NCBI GenBank assembly: GCA_965220715.1
Contig: OZ244843.1
Span: 1,674,001-1,738,000, forward strand
Source of the DNA: Bin5 sp965220715
GTDB taxonomy: Bacteria; Chloroflexota; Anaerolineae; Caldilineales; Caldilineaceae
Direction: 5' to 3'
DNA: 64,000 nt
Of the stretch, positions 27,233-36,165 are shown piece by piece. Each line of letters starts with the position of its first letter. Position 1 is the stretch's first letter. A program made the position numbers and the translations under genes. The notes under the pieces are model-generated. The model had not been told where the DNA came from. It saw nothing but the letters and a program-made list of their open reading frames with translations, and did not search any database.

Positions 27233-27260
27233 GAAGAGTGAGACCCGTTTCTCACTCTTC
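27233..27260 (+). other. Intercistronic hairpin after binding protein 2
   Basis: An 11-bp perfect stem GAAGAGTGAGA / TCTCACTCTTC with loop CCCGTT, 29 bp after the stop. The arm sequence differs from the copy at 25011, yet pairing is kept on both sides, which argues for selected RNA structure. Confidence 0.65.
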
Positions 27261-27290
27261 ACTCCTCTCTACTCACTACTGGGTCTGCCC

Positions 27291-28274
27291 ATGAATCGCT
27301 ACATCCTTCGCCGCATCGTCCAGATGCTGCCCGTGCTTCTTGGCATTACCATCATCACCTTTTCCTTCACCGAACTTGCCCCGGGCGACGCTGTGGCAGC
27401 CATGATCCTCATGAACCCGGAAACGGGTGTCGGAGGAGATGAAGGCTCTAACGCAGAAGCGTTGCGCAAAAAGTACGGGTTGGACCGACCGGCGTACATT
27501 CGCTATTTCAGTTGGATGGGCGGCCTCCTCCAAGGCAATCTGGGCGTGCGCATCCGCAGCAAAATCCCGGTCGCTGATGAGGTTGCGCGGCGTCTGCCCG
27601 CAACCTTGCGCCTTATGGCCGTTGCCATGGCGATTTCTGTGATTCTCGGTATCCCCCTGGGCATCTTCTCGGCCTTGAATCAGTACACTACGCCCGACTA
27701 TGTGCTCACTTTCCTGACTTTCATCGCCATCTCCATTCCAGGCTTTTTTGCAGCCATTGGCGTCATCTATCTGTTCTCATTGAAATTGGGTTGGCTGCCG
27801 ACCAGTGGCTATTCCACCATCGGCAGAGATTTTGGCATCTGGGGCACGATGCTGGATCGCCTTCGTTATCTGGCCCTGCCGGCGGCCGTGTTGGGCCTGG
27901 AGACAACTGCCGGGATTATGCGCTACACCCGTTCCAGCGTGCTCGAGGTCGTTCGGCTCGACTATATCACCGTCGCCCGCAGCAAAGGGTTGAGCGAAAA
28001 AGTAGTGATTCTTCGCCATACCCTGCGCAACGCCCTCCTGCCGGTGATCACCATCATCGGTCTGCGCCTACCCGGCCTTTTCGGCGGCGCAATCATCATC
28101 GAGACCATTTTCAACTGGCCCGGAATGGGCATTCTCTATCTGGACGGGGTTGCCACCCGCGACTATCCCCTCATCATGGGTATGACTCTAGTCTCCGCTT
28201 TTGTCATCGTCTTTAGCAACCTCATTACAGATTTAACCTATGGGAGTATCGACCCCCGCATCCGCTATGAATAA
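27291..28274 (+). CDS. ABC transporter permease, DppB-like
   Basis: 327 residues with six membrane segments. The N-terminal MNRYILRRIVQMLPVLLGI is typical of DppB/OppB subunits, as are the large loop after helix 1, the LGIPLGIFSALNQ region and the cytoplasmic EAA-type loop near DYITVARSKGLSEKVV, ending DLTYGSIDPRIRYE. It forms half of the membrane channel and pairs with the next gene. The start has only a weak ribosome-binding site, so coupling to the upstream binding-protein mRNA is likely. Confidence 0.95.
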   Translation: MNRYILRRIVQMLPVLLGITIITFSFTELAPGDAVAAMILMNPETGVGGDEGSNAEALRKKYGLDRPAYIRYFSWMGGLLQGNLGVRIRSKIPVADEVARRLPATLRLMAVAMAISVILGIPLGIFSALNQYTTPDYVLTFLTFIAISIPGFFAAIGVIYLFSLKLGWLPTSGYSTIGRDFGIWGTMLDRLRYLALPAAVLGLETTAGIMRYTRSSVLEVVRLDYITVARSKGLSEKVVILRHTLRNALLPVITIIGLRLPGLFGGAIIIETIFNWPGMGILYLDGVATRDYPLIMGMTLVSAFVIVFSNLITDLTYGSIDPRIRYE

Positions 28275-28360
28275 TAAACTCTTCATTTTGACCGCTGTCG
28301 ATCCCGCCTGCCGGACTTCTGGCCGCGGACAATTATTGACAGCAAGACTCAGAGTTTGCC

Positions 28361-29287
28361 ATGAGCGTTGAAGGCAAAGCTGAAGGACTCCAGGAGCTAA
28401 CCGCCTCACTCGATTCGGCTGATGGCGGAGCAGCCTCGCAGCGTCGGCGGGCTTGGCGTCGATTTCGTCGTCACAAGCTGGCCCTGGCGAGCGCTGCCCT
28501 GATGATTCTGTTGATTCTTGTGGCCTTCCCGCTGGCGTCGGTCGTGGCCCCCATCCATCCTCACCGTATCGAAATCAGAGAAATCGGCCTGGCTCCTGGC
28601 GAGGAAGGACATCTGTTGGGCACCGATCTCACCGGGCGCGACGTCTGGAGCCGCGTGGTCTATGGCGGTCGCGTCTCGATGTCGGTGGGTATCGTCGCCG
28701 TCGCCCTCTTTGTCACTATCGGCACGATTCTGGGCAGCGTAGCCGGGTACTACGGCGGCCGGGTTGATTCCCTGATCATGCGGATCACCGACACTTTCAT
28801 GGCCTTCCCCACCCTCATCATCCTGATCACGATCGTATCTTTCATTGGTCCTGGCATCTTTAACTCTATGCTCGCGATCGGCCTGATCGGCTGGACGGGG
28901 GTCTGCCGCCTTGTGCGCAGCCTGATTCTTTCCATTCGTGAAACCGACTATGTCATGGCCGCCCAAGCCGTAGGCGTGGAGCAGAGATGGATCATTATTC
29001 GTCACATCCTGCCCAATGTCGTGGCGCCAATCACCGTTGCCGCCAGCTTTGGCATCGCCGGCGCCATCCTCACCGAGGCCGGCCTCAGTTTTCTCGGCCT
29101 CGGCGTGCAGGTGCCGACCCCCAGCTGGGGCAACATGCTCAACGAAGCCCGAAATATCCAGATTATCGAGAACATGCTCTGGTTCTGGGTCCCGCCCGGC
29201 CTGATGATTACCATCTGCGTGCTGGCCATCAACTTCATCGGCGACGGCCTTCGGGATGCTCTCGACCCGCGCATGAGCCTCGACTGA
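28361..29287 (+). CDS. ABC transporter permease, DppC-like
   Basis: 308 residues. After a charged N-terminal tail (RRRAWRRFRRHKLALASA), the OppC-type signature HLLGTDLTGRDVWSRVVYGGR is present, then five more membrane segments with the EAA loop DYVMAAQAVGVEQRWIIIRH and the C-terminal FIGDGLRDALDPRM. It is the partner of the DppB-like subunit. The usual DppD and DppF ATPase genes do not follow: a PhyH-type dioxygenase begins 81 bp downstream. The ATPases must be encoded elsewhere or shared. Confidence 0.95.
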   Translation: MSVEGKAEGLQELTASLDSADGGAASQRRRAWRRFRRHKLALASAALMILLILVAFPLASVVAPIHPHRIEIREIGLAPGEEGHLLGTDLTGRDVWSRVVYGGRVSMSVGIVAVALFVTIGTILGSVAGYYGGRVDSLIMRITDTFMAFPTLIILITIVSFIGPGIFNSMLAIGLIGWTGVCRLVRSLILSIRETDYVMAAQAVGVEQRWIIIRHILPNVVAPITVAASFGIAGAILTEAGLSFLGLGVQVPTPSWGNMLNEARNIQIIENMLWFWVPPGLMITICVLAINFIGDGLRDALDPRMSLD

Positions 29288-29368
29288 TACGCCGGTCGCC
29301 GCTCTTGCTACTGGCGCGAGGTCTTTCACTGACCACCAACCATTGGCCACGGTAGTTCGGAGGAAAAG

Positions 29369-30145
29369 ATGATTCTGACGCCGGAGCAGAAGGCAACTTT
29401 CTGGCGGGACGGCTTTTTGCCCTACCCCACCTTGCTCGACGCAGAGGAACTGGCACAACTCCAGCAGTTGACCGAGGATATAGCCTATGGCCGCGTCGAA
29501 ATTGCGGCTGACATCAAAGGGATTCCCGTCCTCGAGAAAGAAGCGACGGTGGCACGCGGCGACGTGCAGGCAGCCAGCCCGTTGGACGAACTGCGCAAAA
29601 TCAACTTCCCCGCCTCCATCCATCAGAGCTTTCTCGCCATCGCAAAAAAGCCCAAAATCGTCGACCTGATTGCCGAACTGTTTGATGAGCCTGATATCAA
29701 ACTGCTTGGGGATCAGATCTTTATGAAGCCCCCCGGTCATGGCTCCGTCAAGGAGTATCACCAGGACTCGGCGTCGTGGCCATTCCTCATCCCCCAGAAC
29801 CAAATCACCTGCTGGATCGCACTCGATGAGGCTACACTCGAAAATGGCTGCATCCGCTGCATCCCCGATAGCCAGACCTTCGGCCTCCTCCAGTTGAAGC
29901 ATCTTCCGCAGTTGCTGACCGAAGAGATGAGGGCGCGGGAAGTGCCGGTACCTGTCCCGGCCGGCGGCTGCCTCCTCTTCCATAGCCTGAACTTGCACTA
30001 TTCCAGTCCGAATACTTCGACAGAGCGCCGACGCGCCTGGGCTTTGCACTACATGATGGCCAAGACAAGGGACCTGAGTACATCTGAAGAGGTCCATGTT
30101 GACTACATCGCCGTCCGGGGCAACTCCTACGCAGGGTATGTTTGA
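29369..30145 (+). CDS. Phytanoyl-CoA dioxygenase (PhyH)-family Fe(II)/2-oxoglutarate oxygenase
   Basis: 258 residues with the double-stranded beta-helix pattern of PhyH enzymes: the iron ligands His131-x-Asp133 (EYHQDSASWPF), a probable distal His210 (FHSLNLHYSSPN), and Arg near 220 (TERRRAWALHYM) for 2-oxoglutarate. The enzyme probably hydroxylates or oxidatively cleaves a small organic substrate. GGAGG precedes ATG 29369. It follows the importer permeases on the same strand, so the imported compound could be its substrate; this is an inference. Its stop overlaps the next gene's TTG. Confidence 0.9.
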   Translation: MILTPEQKATFWRDGFLPYPTLLDAEELAQLQQLTEDIAYGRVEIAADIKGIPVLEKEATVARGDVQAASPLDELRKINFPASIHQSFLAIAKKPKIVDLIAELFDEPDIKLLGDQIFMKPPGHGSVKEYHQDSASWPFLIPQNQITCWIALDEATLENGCIRCIPDSQTFGLLQLKHLPQLLTEEMRAREVPVPVPAGGCLLFHSLNLHYSSPNTSTERRRAWALHYMMAKTRDLSTSEEVHVDYIAVRGNSYAGYV

Positions 30146-30666
30146 TCGAACACCCTATAGTGTCGCGTGTTGCCCATATCTCTCTTGTTCTCTTGGGCCT
30201 CATCGCCCTGGCAGCAAGCTGGCAGGCCGTCTCCAACTATGTCACTTCGCTCGCCAGCGTCAGAAGTCTGGAGTTGGAGATTACCGATGTGCGCCGCAGC
30301 GCAACTGACAGCCCCCAACTCATCGTACAGTTCAGGCTGCACAACCGATCGGAGTTGCCAATCCGTATCAACAGCTATTTTTTTGACTTGCACCTGAACG
30401 GAACGCGCATCGGCGGCAGCTACAGCACTTGGCGCGACGGCGACCCCGATCTGGACCGTTCCCTCTATAGCCGCGCTTCCACCATTGATCGCACACTCGC
30501 CCCCCACGAACATCTGGACATGGAGTTTCTACTGCATATATTTGATCTCGATTTGATCATGGCCGCGCACCAGGAGCATTCCTGGTCCGCAGAGGCCGGA
30601 TTCCGGCTGATTCATCCCCACGGGCGCGATGAGCGCCTGGTGCGGCTGCGGGCTGCCCAACAATGA
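30142..30666 (+). CDS. Membrane-anchored beta-sandwich protein (LEA14-like), unknown role
   Basis: 174 residues with one N-terminal membrane segment (ISLVLLGLIALAASW) and an extracytoplasmic beta-rich domain (LELEITDVRRS, LIVQFRLHNRSELPIRINSYFFDLHLNG), reminiscent of LEA14/WHy domains. The start is a TTG at 30142 overlapping the upstream TGA; a GTG at 30160 is an alternative. Its stop overlaps the next ATG (ATGA). The tight overlaps put it in one operon with the PhyH gene and the next membrane protein. Confidence 0.7.
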   Translation: MIEHPIVSRVAHISLVLLGLIALAASWQAVSNYVTSLASVRSLELEITDVRRSATDSPQLIVQFRLHNRSELPIRINSYFFDLHLNGTRIGGSYSTWRDGDPDLDRSLYSRASTIDRTLAPHEHLDMEFLLHIFDLDLIMAAHQEHSWSAEAGFRLIHPHGRDERLVRLRAAQQ

Positions 30667-31079
30667 ACCTGACTCTTCGACAATCCATGGCCGTCATCGC
30701 CGCCGCCGCAATTCTGGCTTACATGGGATTGATCTCCCTTTCTCATCTGCGCGACTATGTCGCCTGGCCGGCCGATATGCTCGCGCTCAGCATCGTCGCC
30801 GCGCTGTGCGGGGCGCTCCTCGCTCTGGCCGAAAGCGAAGCACTCCACTTGTATTTGATTGCCTCTGTTGTGAGCGCGCTGCTTTTCGGCGGCTTCTGGG
30901 CCTATGCGACCTGGGGAGTGTTGGGCAGCAGTATCCCCTTTGTCGAACTACTGTTTTCCGACCTCGTCTTTTTCTATGCGGTCCAACGCAGTTTCTTGCT
31001 GTTCGCACCCTGTCTTGTGTTTGGACTGTTGGGCGTACTCGGCGTACAGTTACTCTTGCCCAAAATCTTGCGCCGTTGA
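30663..31079 (+). CDS. Small integral membrane protein, unknown role
   Basis: 138 residues with four predicted membrane helices (MAVIAAAAILAYMGLISL, LALSIVAALCGALLALA, LYLIASVVSALLFGGFWAYA, LLFAPCLVFGLLGVLGV) and a short basic tail PKILRR. No family recognised. It overlaps the preceding gene by 4 bp, so the two probably make a membrane complex. It separates two PhyH genes. Confidence 0.7.
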   Translation: MNLTLRQSMAVIAAAAILAYMGLISLSHLRDYVAWPADMLALSIVAALCGALLALAESEALHLYLIASVVSALLFGGFWAYATWGVLGSSIPFVELLFSDLVFFYAVQRSFLLFAPCLVFGLLGVLGVQLLLPKILRR

Positions 31080-31186
31080 AAGATATTTCGTGACAGGCCG
31101 TCACAATACGTAGTTGTCAGTTGCCCCTGCCCATACCTGCCCCAAACCGCAGGCCACTGGCCATTCTAATAACCAGGAGATCCATC

Positions 31187-31984
31187 ATGAGCCTGACAGC
31201 CGAACAGAAACAGTTTTTTGACGAAAATGGCTATCTGCCCTACGGCCGTGTACTGTCGGACGAGGAGATCCAGGCCCTCCGACAGCGCAGCGAAGACATC
31301 GCCGCCGGACGTCTCACCCACGTGCCCTCCCGCTACATTCAGTTCGAAGCCTCTTTCCGTGACGGCAAGAAGACAACCGACCCGCGCATCGACATGATCC
31401 GCAAGATGGTCTACCTCTGCTACCACGATGACCTCTTCGAGGCCGCCGCCAAAAACCCGGCGATCGTCGACGTGATCGAGGTCCTGCTCGGCCCCGATAT
31501 CAAGTTCTATGCCGATCAACTCATGATGAAGCCCCGCTTCTACGGCACCGTGACCGACTGGCACCAGGACTCCGTCGCCTGGCCCATGTTCGCCCCCCAG
31601 AACCATGTCAGCTGCTGGGTCGCCCTCGACGACGCTACCGTCGACAACGGCTGCATGACCGTCATCCCCGGCAGCCACAAATCGGGGCCGATCGCCCCCG
31701 ACTACAAGGAGCGATTCCTGGCCCTGCCGCACCTGGCCGATCCGGTCCCGGTCGAATTGAAAGCCGGCCACTGCATGTTCCACCATGGTCTCAACTTCCA
31801 TCGTACCGAAGCCAACACCACCCCCAACCGCCGCCGCGGCCTCGCCCTCCACTACATCGATGCCCAGACAAGCTACCTCGGCATTGTCGACGAAACGCAT
31901 CGCGCACAGGTCGAAGGTACCCCGCGCAAGGGCAACACACCTTTCATGCTCATTCGCGGCAAGGAAATCCCGGGGCGAGTATAA
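31187..31984 (+). CDS. Phytanoyl-CoA dioxygenase (PhyH)-family oxygenase
   Basis: 265 residues from ATG 31187, after AGGAGA. It has the iron motif His126-x-Asp128 (DWHQDSVAWPM), distal His205 (GLNFHRTEAN) and the Arg-rich RRRGLALHY. It is related to the PhyH protein at 29369, but differs in the N-terminal third, so substrates may differ. A GSHKSGP turn typical of the family is intact. An aldo/keto reductase follows 75 bp downstream, which could act on the aldehyde or ketone released by oxygenase action. Confidence 0.92.
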   Translation: MSLTAEQKQFFDENGYLPYGRVLSDEEIQALRQRSEDIAAGRLTHVPSRYIQFEASFRDGKKTTDPRIDMIRKMVYLCYHDDLFEAAAKNPAIVDVIEVLLGPDIKFYADQLMMKPRFYGTVTDWHQDSVAWPMFAPQNHVSCWVALDDATVDNGCMTVIPGSHKSGPIAPDYKERFLALPHLADPVPVELKAGHCMFHHGLNFHRTEANTTPNRRRGLALHYIDAQTSYLGIVDETHRAQVEGTPRKGNTPFMLIRGKEIPGRV

Positions 31985-32059
31985 CCGCAGCGGCCAATGG
32001 CCAGCGGCCCGCAAATCGATTGGTCTCCGACCCGATACCACATCCACGAAAGGCTCACG

Positions 32060-32926
32060 ATGTCCAATATCCTCCCCACCGCAACTCTCGGTCGTACCGG
32101 CCTGCAGGTTACCCGGCTTGGATTTGGCTCAGGGCATCGGCGCTCCATGACCGATCAAGAGATGGATGCCCAGCTTAACGCCGTCCTCGATGCTGGCATC
32201 AACTTTATCGACACCGCCAATGACTACGGCAACAGCGAGGAAATGATCGGCCGCTTCCTTCGTCACCGTCGCGATGAATTCGTCCTGGCCACCAAGTGCG
32301 GCTGCCATCCCGATGGACATACCTGGACCAGAGAAAACCTGTTCCGCGGCCTGCACGAAAGCCTGGAACGTCTGCGCGTCGACTACGTCGACGTGATGCA
32401 ACTGCACAACCCTTCCGTGGCCGAATGTGAGCAGGGAGATCTGGTTGAGGCGCTGCAAGACATGCGCACCCAGGGCAAAGTGCGCTGGATCGGCATGTCC
32501 ACCACCCTGCCCCACCTGCCCACCTACCTCAGCTGGGATGTATTCGACGTCTACCAAATTCCCTATTCCGCGCTTGAGCGCGACCACGAAAACTGGCTGA
32601 CCACCACCGCGCAGGCCGGCGCCGGCACCATCATCCGCGGCGGAGTTGCTCTCGGCAAGCCGGGCGTCGGGCTGGGCACATCTGATCGCTGGCAGGCATT
32701 TGCCCGGGCCGGGCTGGCCGAACTAAAGCAGGAGGGCGAGAGCGACACATCATTCATCCTGCGTTATACTTTGTCGCATCCAGACGTCCACTCAACTATC
32801 GTCGGCACAACCAATCCCAAGCACCTCGCAGAAAATGCGCAAGCCGTACTGGCTGGCCCACTTCCCCCGGACGTGTACGCCGAAGCCAAACAACGGCTTG
32901 ATCGCATCGGCTTGACGCCGGCCTGA
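32060..32926 (+). CDS. Aldo/keto reductase
   Basis: 288 residues with the complete catalytic tetrad: Asp51 and Tyr56 (FIDTANDYGNSEEMIG), Lys79 (ATKCG) and His116 (QLHNPS). The NADPH-binding end has STIVGTTNPKHLAEN. It reduces carbonyl groups, or oxidises alcohols, of small sugars. I chose ATG 32060 because GAAAGG precedes it and the family starts at the TLGRTGLQVTRLGFG strand. It sits between a PhyH oxygenase and a beta-propeller protein, all on the plus strand with gaps near 100 bp. Confidence 0.92.
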   Translation: MSNILPTATLGRTGLQVTRLGFGSGHRRSMTDQEMDAQLNAVLDAGINFIDTANDYGNSEEMIGRFLRHRRDEFVLATKCGCHPDGHTWTRENLFRGLHESLERLRVDYVDVMQLHNPSVAECEQGDLVEALQDMRTQGKVRWIGMSTTLPHLPTYLSWDVFDVYQIPYSALERDHENWLTTTAQAGAGTIIRGGVALGKPGVGLGTSDRWQAFARAGLAELKQEGESDTSFILRYTLSHPDVHSTIVGTTNPKHLAENAQAVLAGPLPPDVYAEAKQRLDRIGLTPA

Positions 32927-33044
32927 AAGCCTGATCCGAACGGGCCCGGCCCATCGCGAGGTTCACCCGTCACCGACTCCATGGGAGCCCGCCGACGAGC
33001 CCATTTGCAGGCATTGGACGGCGGCCAAAAAGGGGGACTATGTT

Positions 33045-34499
33045 ATGACCGCTTCACACAGCAGCGCCGCTATTGATATCGGCTCCCGTCGCGAACTGAT
33101 GGTCGACGATTATCTCATCGCCGCCATGACCCGCGACGCTGAACTGCGCCTCCACCGCCCCGTGCCGCAAGAAATAGCCCTGGAAACGGACGCGCCTTGG
33201 GAGGGCAACGCCTCCGGATACGTGACCGTCTTCCAGGACGATGACCGCTATCTCATGTACTACCGCGGCTGGCACTTTACCCTCGACTCCGGTTCCCTGG
33301 AATTTGCCCACCCCGAAGTCGTCTGTGTGGCCGAAAGCAGTGACGGCATCCGCTGGAGCAAGCCGGACCTGGGCCTCGTCGAGTACGACGGGTCGCGCCA
33401 CAACAACATAATCCTCGATGCACGTGACGACAGCAGCCCGGCCATCAACTTCGCGCCGTTCAAGGACCCCAATCCCAACGCACCGGCCTCGCAAAGATAC
33501 AAGGCGTTCGCCAACAACAGAGGATACAAAGGCCTTTTCGCGCTCTGCTCACCCGACGGCATCCACTGGACGCAGATGCATGACGAACCCGTCATCACCA
33601 AGGGCTATTTCGACTCCCAGAATCTCGCCTTTTGGGACGCAGAGCGCGGCGAATATCGCGACTACCACCGCGATTTCCGCCACGGCCGCGACATCATGAC
33701 CTGTGTCTCGCCCGATTTCCTCAACTGGAGCGAGCCGGTCTTCATCGATTACAGCCCTACCCGTATCGCCGAACTGTACACCAATCAGATCAAGCCCTAC
33801 TACCGCGCCCCCCACCTGTTTGTCGGCTTCCCCGCCCGCTACGTCGAACGTCCCTGGTCGCCTGCCATCGAGGACCTGCCCGAACAGGAGCATCGCCGCC
33901 TCCGCGCCGACGCCCAAGAACGCCACGGCGCCGCCGTGACCGACGGCCTCTTCATGAGCAGTCGCGACGGTCTCGAATTCAACATCTGGCCGGAGGCATT
34001 CATCCGCCCGGGACTGCGCCCACAGGACAACTGGACCTACGGCGATAACTACCAGAACTGGGGCCTTGTCACCACCCGCTCCCTGTTCGCCGGCGCGCCC
34101 GATGAGCTTTCGATGTACGTCAGCGAAGGCTACTGGCGCGGGCCGGGCGTAAGCCAGCGCCGCTACACCCTCCGCGTCGACGGCTTCGTTTCGCTTCATG
34201 CGCCCCCCAGCGGCGGCACGATGATCACTAAGCCAATCAGGTTCCGCGGCAACAACCTGGAACTGAACTTCTCCGCCTCGGCTGCAGGCAGCGTGCGCGT
34301 CGAGTTGCTGCACGGACAGGTAGATAAAGCCATAGACGGTTTTGGCCTGGACGACTGTGTCGAGCTTCTGGGTGATGACTTGGATCGGACTGTGCGCTGG
34401 ACGCAAGGCGCCGATGTCAGCAATTTCAGTGGTGAAATCGTGCGCCTGCGCTTCGTGCTGAAAGATGCCGACGTCTACTCCTTCCGCTTTACGGAGTAG
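33045..34499 (+). CDS. GH32/GH43-like beta-propeller protein (paralogue 1)
   Basis: 484 residues. Repeated motifs of the five-bladed propeller class are visible: VTVFQDDDRYLMYYRGW, VCVAESSDGIRWSKP, CSPDGIHWTQ, SPDFLNWSEP and TDGLFMSSRDG. A C-terminal beta-sandwich region follows (LELNFSASAAGSVRVELL). It resembles proteins often labelled glycoside-hydrolase-like in Planctomycetes and Chloroflexota, but the catalytic acids are not certain. No signal peptide, so it would be cytoplasmic. A full-length paralogue lies at 42335-43837. AAGGGGG precedes ATG 33045. Confidence 0.75.
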   Translation: MTASHSSAAIDIGSRRELMVDDYLIAAMTRDAELRLHRPVPQEIALETDAPWEGNASGYVTVFQDDDRYLMYYRGWHFTLDSGSLEFAHPEVVCVAESSDGIRWSKPDLGLVEYDGSRHNNIILDARDDSSPAINFAPFKDPNPNAPASQRYKAFANNRGYKGLFALCSPDGIHWTQMHDEPVITKGYFDSQNLAFWDAERGEYRDYHRDFRHGRDIMTCVSPDFLNWSEPVFIDYSPTRIAELYTNQIKPYYRAPHLFVGFPARYVERPWSPAIEDLPEQEHRRLRADAQERHGAAVTDGLFMSSRDGLEFNIWPEAFIRPGLRPQDNWTYGDNYQNWGLVTTRSLFAGAPDELSMYVSEGYWRGPGVSQRRYTLRVDGFVSLHAPPSGGTMITKPIRFRGNNLELNFSASAAGSVRVELLHGQVDKAIDGFGLDDCVELLGDDLDRTVRWTQGADVSNFSGEIVRLRFVLKDADVYSFRFTE

Positions 34500-34555
34500 C
34501 GTGAGAACCGGCTGATGCTTGCCAACCTGACCGCAGCGTTATTCAGGAGTCATGG

Positions 34556-35038
34556 ATGGAAATAAGACGATTTCGACCATCCGATCTGGAAACCCTGAAG
34601 ACCATCACCGCCATCTGCTTTGACGGTGTCTGCGTCGACCAGAATATCGAGCAGTTGTATGGGCTTATCCACGGCCGAGACTGGCGCTTCCGCAAGAAGC
34701 GCCACATCGACGACGACGCCGAGATCAACGCAGCAGGCATCATTGTCGCTGAAGTCGATGGACAGATCGTCGGATACGTCAGCACGCGCGTCGATCCCGC
34801 CTCCCGCATCGGCGGTATCCCAAACTTTTCCGTCCTGCCCGCATTCCAGCAGCGTGGCATCGGCCGCCGCCTGCTCGAGGAGGCCGTCGCCTACCTCGCT
34901 GCCCAAGGCATGACCTACGCCCGCATCGAGACCCTGGACCAGAACGACGTCGGCGAACACTTCTACCCCGACTTTGGCTTCCAGGAAATAGCCCGCCAGA
35001 TCCACTACATCATGCCCATCTCCGCAGACGACCCTTAA
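34556..35038 (+). CDS. GNAT-family N-acetyltransferase
   Basis: 160 residues with a single GNAT domain. The acetyl-CoA loop is visible as VLPAFQQRGIGRRLLEEAV (motif A, Q/RxxGxG/A), preceded by a strand that ends FS and followed by ARIETLDQNDVGEHFYPDFGFQE (motif B). It acetylates an amine of a small molecule or protein; the substrate is unknown. CAGGAG lies 7 bases before ATG 34556. It is embedded in the sugar-catabolic region, 51 bp before a Gfo/Idh/MocA gene. Confidence 0.9.
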   Translation: MEIRRFRPSDLETLKTITAICFDGVCVDQNIEQLYGLIHGRDWRFRKKRHIDDDAEINAAGIIVAEVDGQIVGYVSTRVDPASRIGGIPNFSVLPAFQQRGIGRRLLEEAVAYLAAQGMTYARIETLDQNDVGEHFYPDFGFQEIARQIHYIMPISADDP

Positions 35039-35089
35039 ACGCCGCCCTACGCAATCCGTAATACCAATGCAGTCCCCAGGAGCTTTCAA

Positions 35090-36127
35090 ATGTCAAAAGC
35101 CAAAGTCAGAGTCGGTATTGTCGGCGCAGGACCAATCGGCGGGCTGGGCCGCAGGCAATTTTCCCATGCCGCCGGCTACCGGCGCTGCGAGGACGTTGAT
35201 CTGGTCGCAATTGCCGACATCGACCCGCAGCGACTCCAGCAGTTCGGCGACGAATGGGAGATCGCGCCCGAACACCGCTATCCCACCGCCGTCGATATGT
35301 ACCAGAAGGCCCGTCTCGACATCGTAGATGTCACGACCAACACGCTCTACCATCACCATCCTGTCATCGAGGCCGCTGAAGCCGGCATAAAGGTCATCAT
35401 GGTCGAGAAGCCGCTCGCCACCAGCGTGGCCTGGGGGCGCAAAATGGTAGCGGCCTGCGACAGCAGCGGCTCTCGCCTCATCACCGAGCATACGCGCCGC
35501 TTCCTCCCCCACTACCAGCGCTTGAAGCGCATGATCGACGACGGCGCGATCGGCCGCGTCAAGACCATCACCTACGAAGGCTGCCGGCCGCTCCTTACAA
35601 ATGGCACCCACACCGTCGACTATGCCTTCTACTTCACGTCGGCGCAGCCGCAGCTCGTTTCCGGTTATCTGAACGAGGAAAGCGTGGCCGATCCGGGCGG
35701 CGGCGGCATGATCGCCTGCGCAGATGGCATTGTCATCTTCATCGACTGCATCGCCGAGCGCAAGGAGGCTCTGGGGTACACCTCAATCGCCGGCACCGAA
35801 GGCCGTGTCCATTTCAGCGAGCGCCGCGGCCTGTGGGAATACGGCCCCCTTGTCGAAGCCGACGAGGGTTATGGAACCCGCTACGATTTCGAGCCCATCC
35901 CCGACATGCCGGCCGAGTTCACACTCGACGACTACTTCTATTCCGCTACCCGCGAGAGCGTAGACTGTCTGCTCGAAGATAGGGAGAGCATATCGACAGG
36001 CCGCGATGGCCTCAAGTCGCTGGAAGTCATCACCGCCATCCATATCTCCCACAAGACAGGCACGCAAGTGAGTCTGCCCCTCGCTCCCGGCCTGGATGAA
36101 CTCGAAATCCGTTCCACCGGCGAGTAA
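35090..36127 (+). CDS. Gfo/Idh/MocA-family oxidoreductase
   Basis: 345 residues. The N-terminal Rossmann domain starts VRVGIVGAGPIGGLG and continues VDLVAIADIDPQR; the family EKP motif is in MVEKPLATSV near 104-113. The C-terminal alpha/beta domain carries TEHTRRFLPHY and the KTITYEGCRP strand. Enzymes of this family oxidise or reduce sugars, inositols or their derivatives with NAD(P). AGGAG precedes ATG 35090. It is the first of three consecutive members (35.1-38.5 kb), each with its own ribosome-binding site. The substrates probably differ. Confidence 0.92.
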   Translation: MSKAKVRVGIVGAGPIGGLGRRQFSHAAGYRRCEDVDLVAIADIDPQRLQQFGDEWEIAPEHRYPTAVDMYQKARLDIVDVTTNTLYHHHPVIEAAEAGIKVIMVEKPLATSVAWGRKMVAACDSSGSRLITEHTRRFLPHYQRLKRMIDDGAIGRVKTITYEGCRPLLTNGTHTVDYAFYFTSAQPQLVSGYLNEESVADPGGGGMIACADGIVIFIDCIAERKEALGYTSIAGTEGRVHFSERRGLWEYGPLVEADEGYGTRYDFEPIPDMPAEFTLDDYFYSATRESVDCLLEDRESISTGRDGLKSLEVITAIHISHKTGTQVSLPLAPGLDELEIRSTGE

Positions 36128-36165
36128 CCAGCGGTGGCCGACCAATGTCAGGCAGCTTTATATCG

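Noticed and set aside
28406..30097. 563-codon minus-strand open frame
   Set aside because: It spans the DppC-like permease and the PhyH gene, which both have clear motifs. The translated protein is low-complexity Asp/Gly/His-rich, typical of antisense GC-rich DNA.
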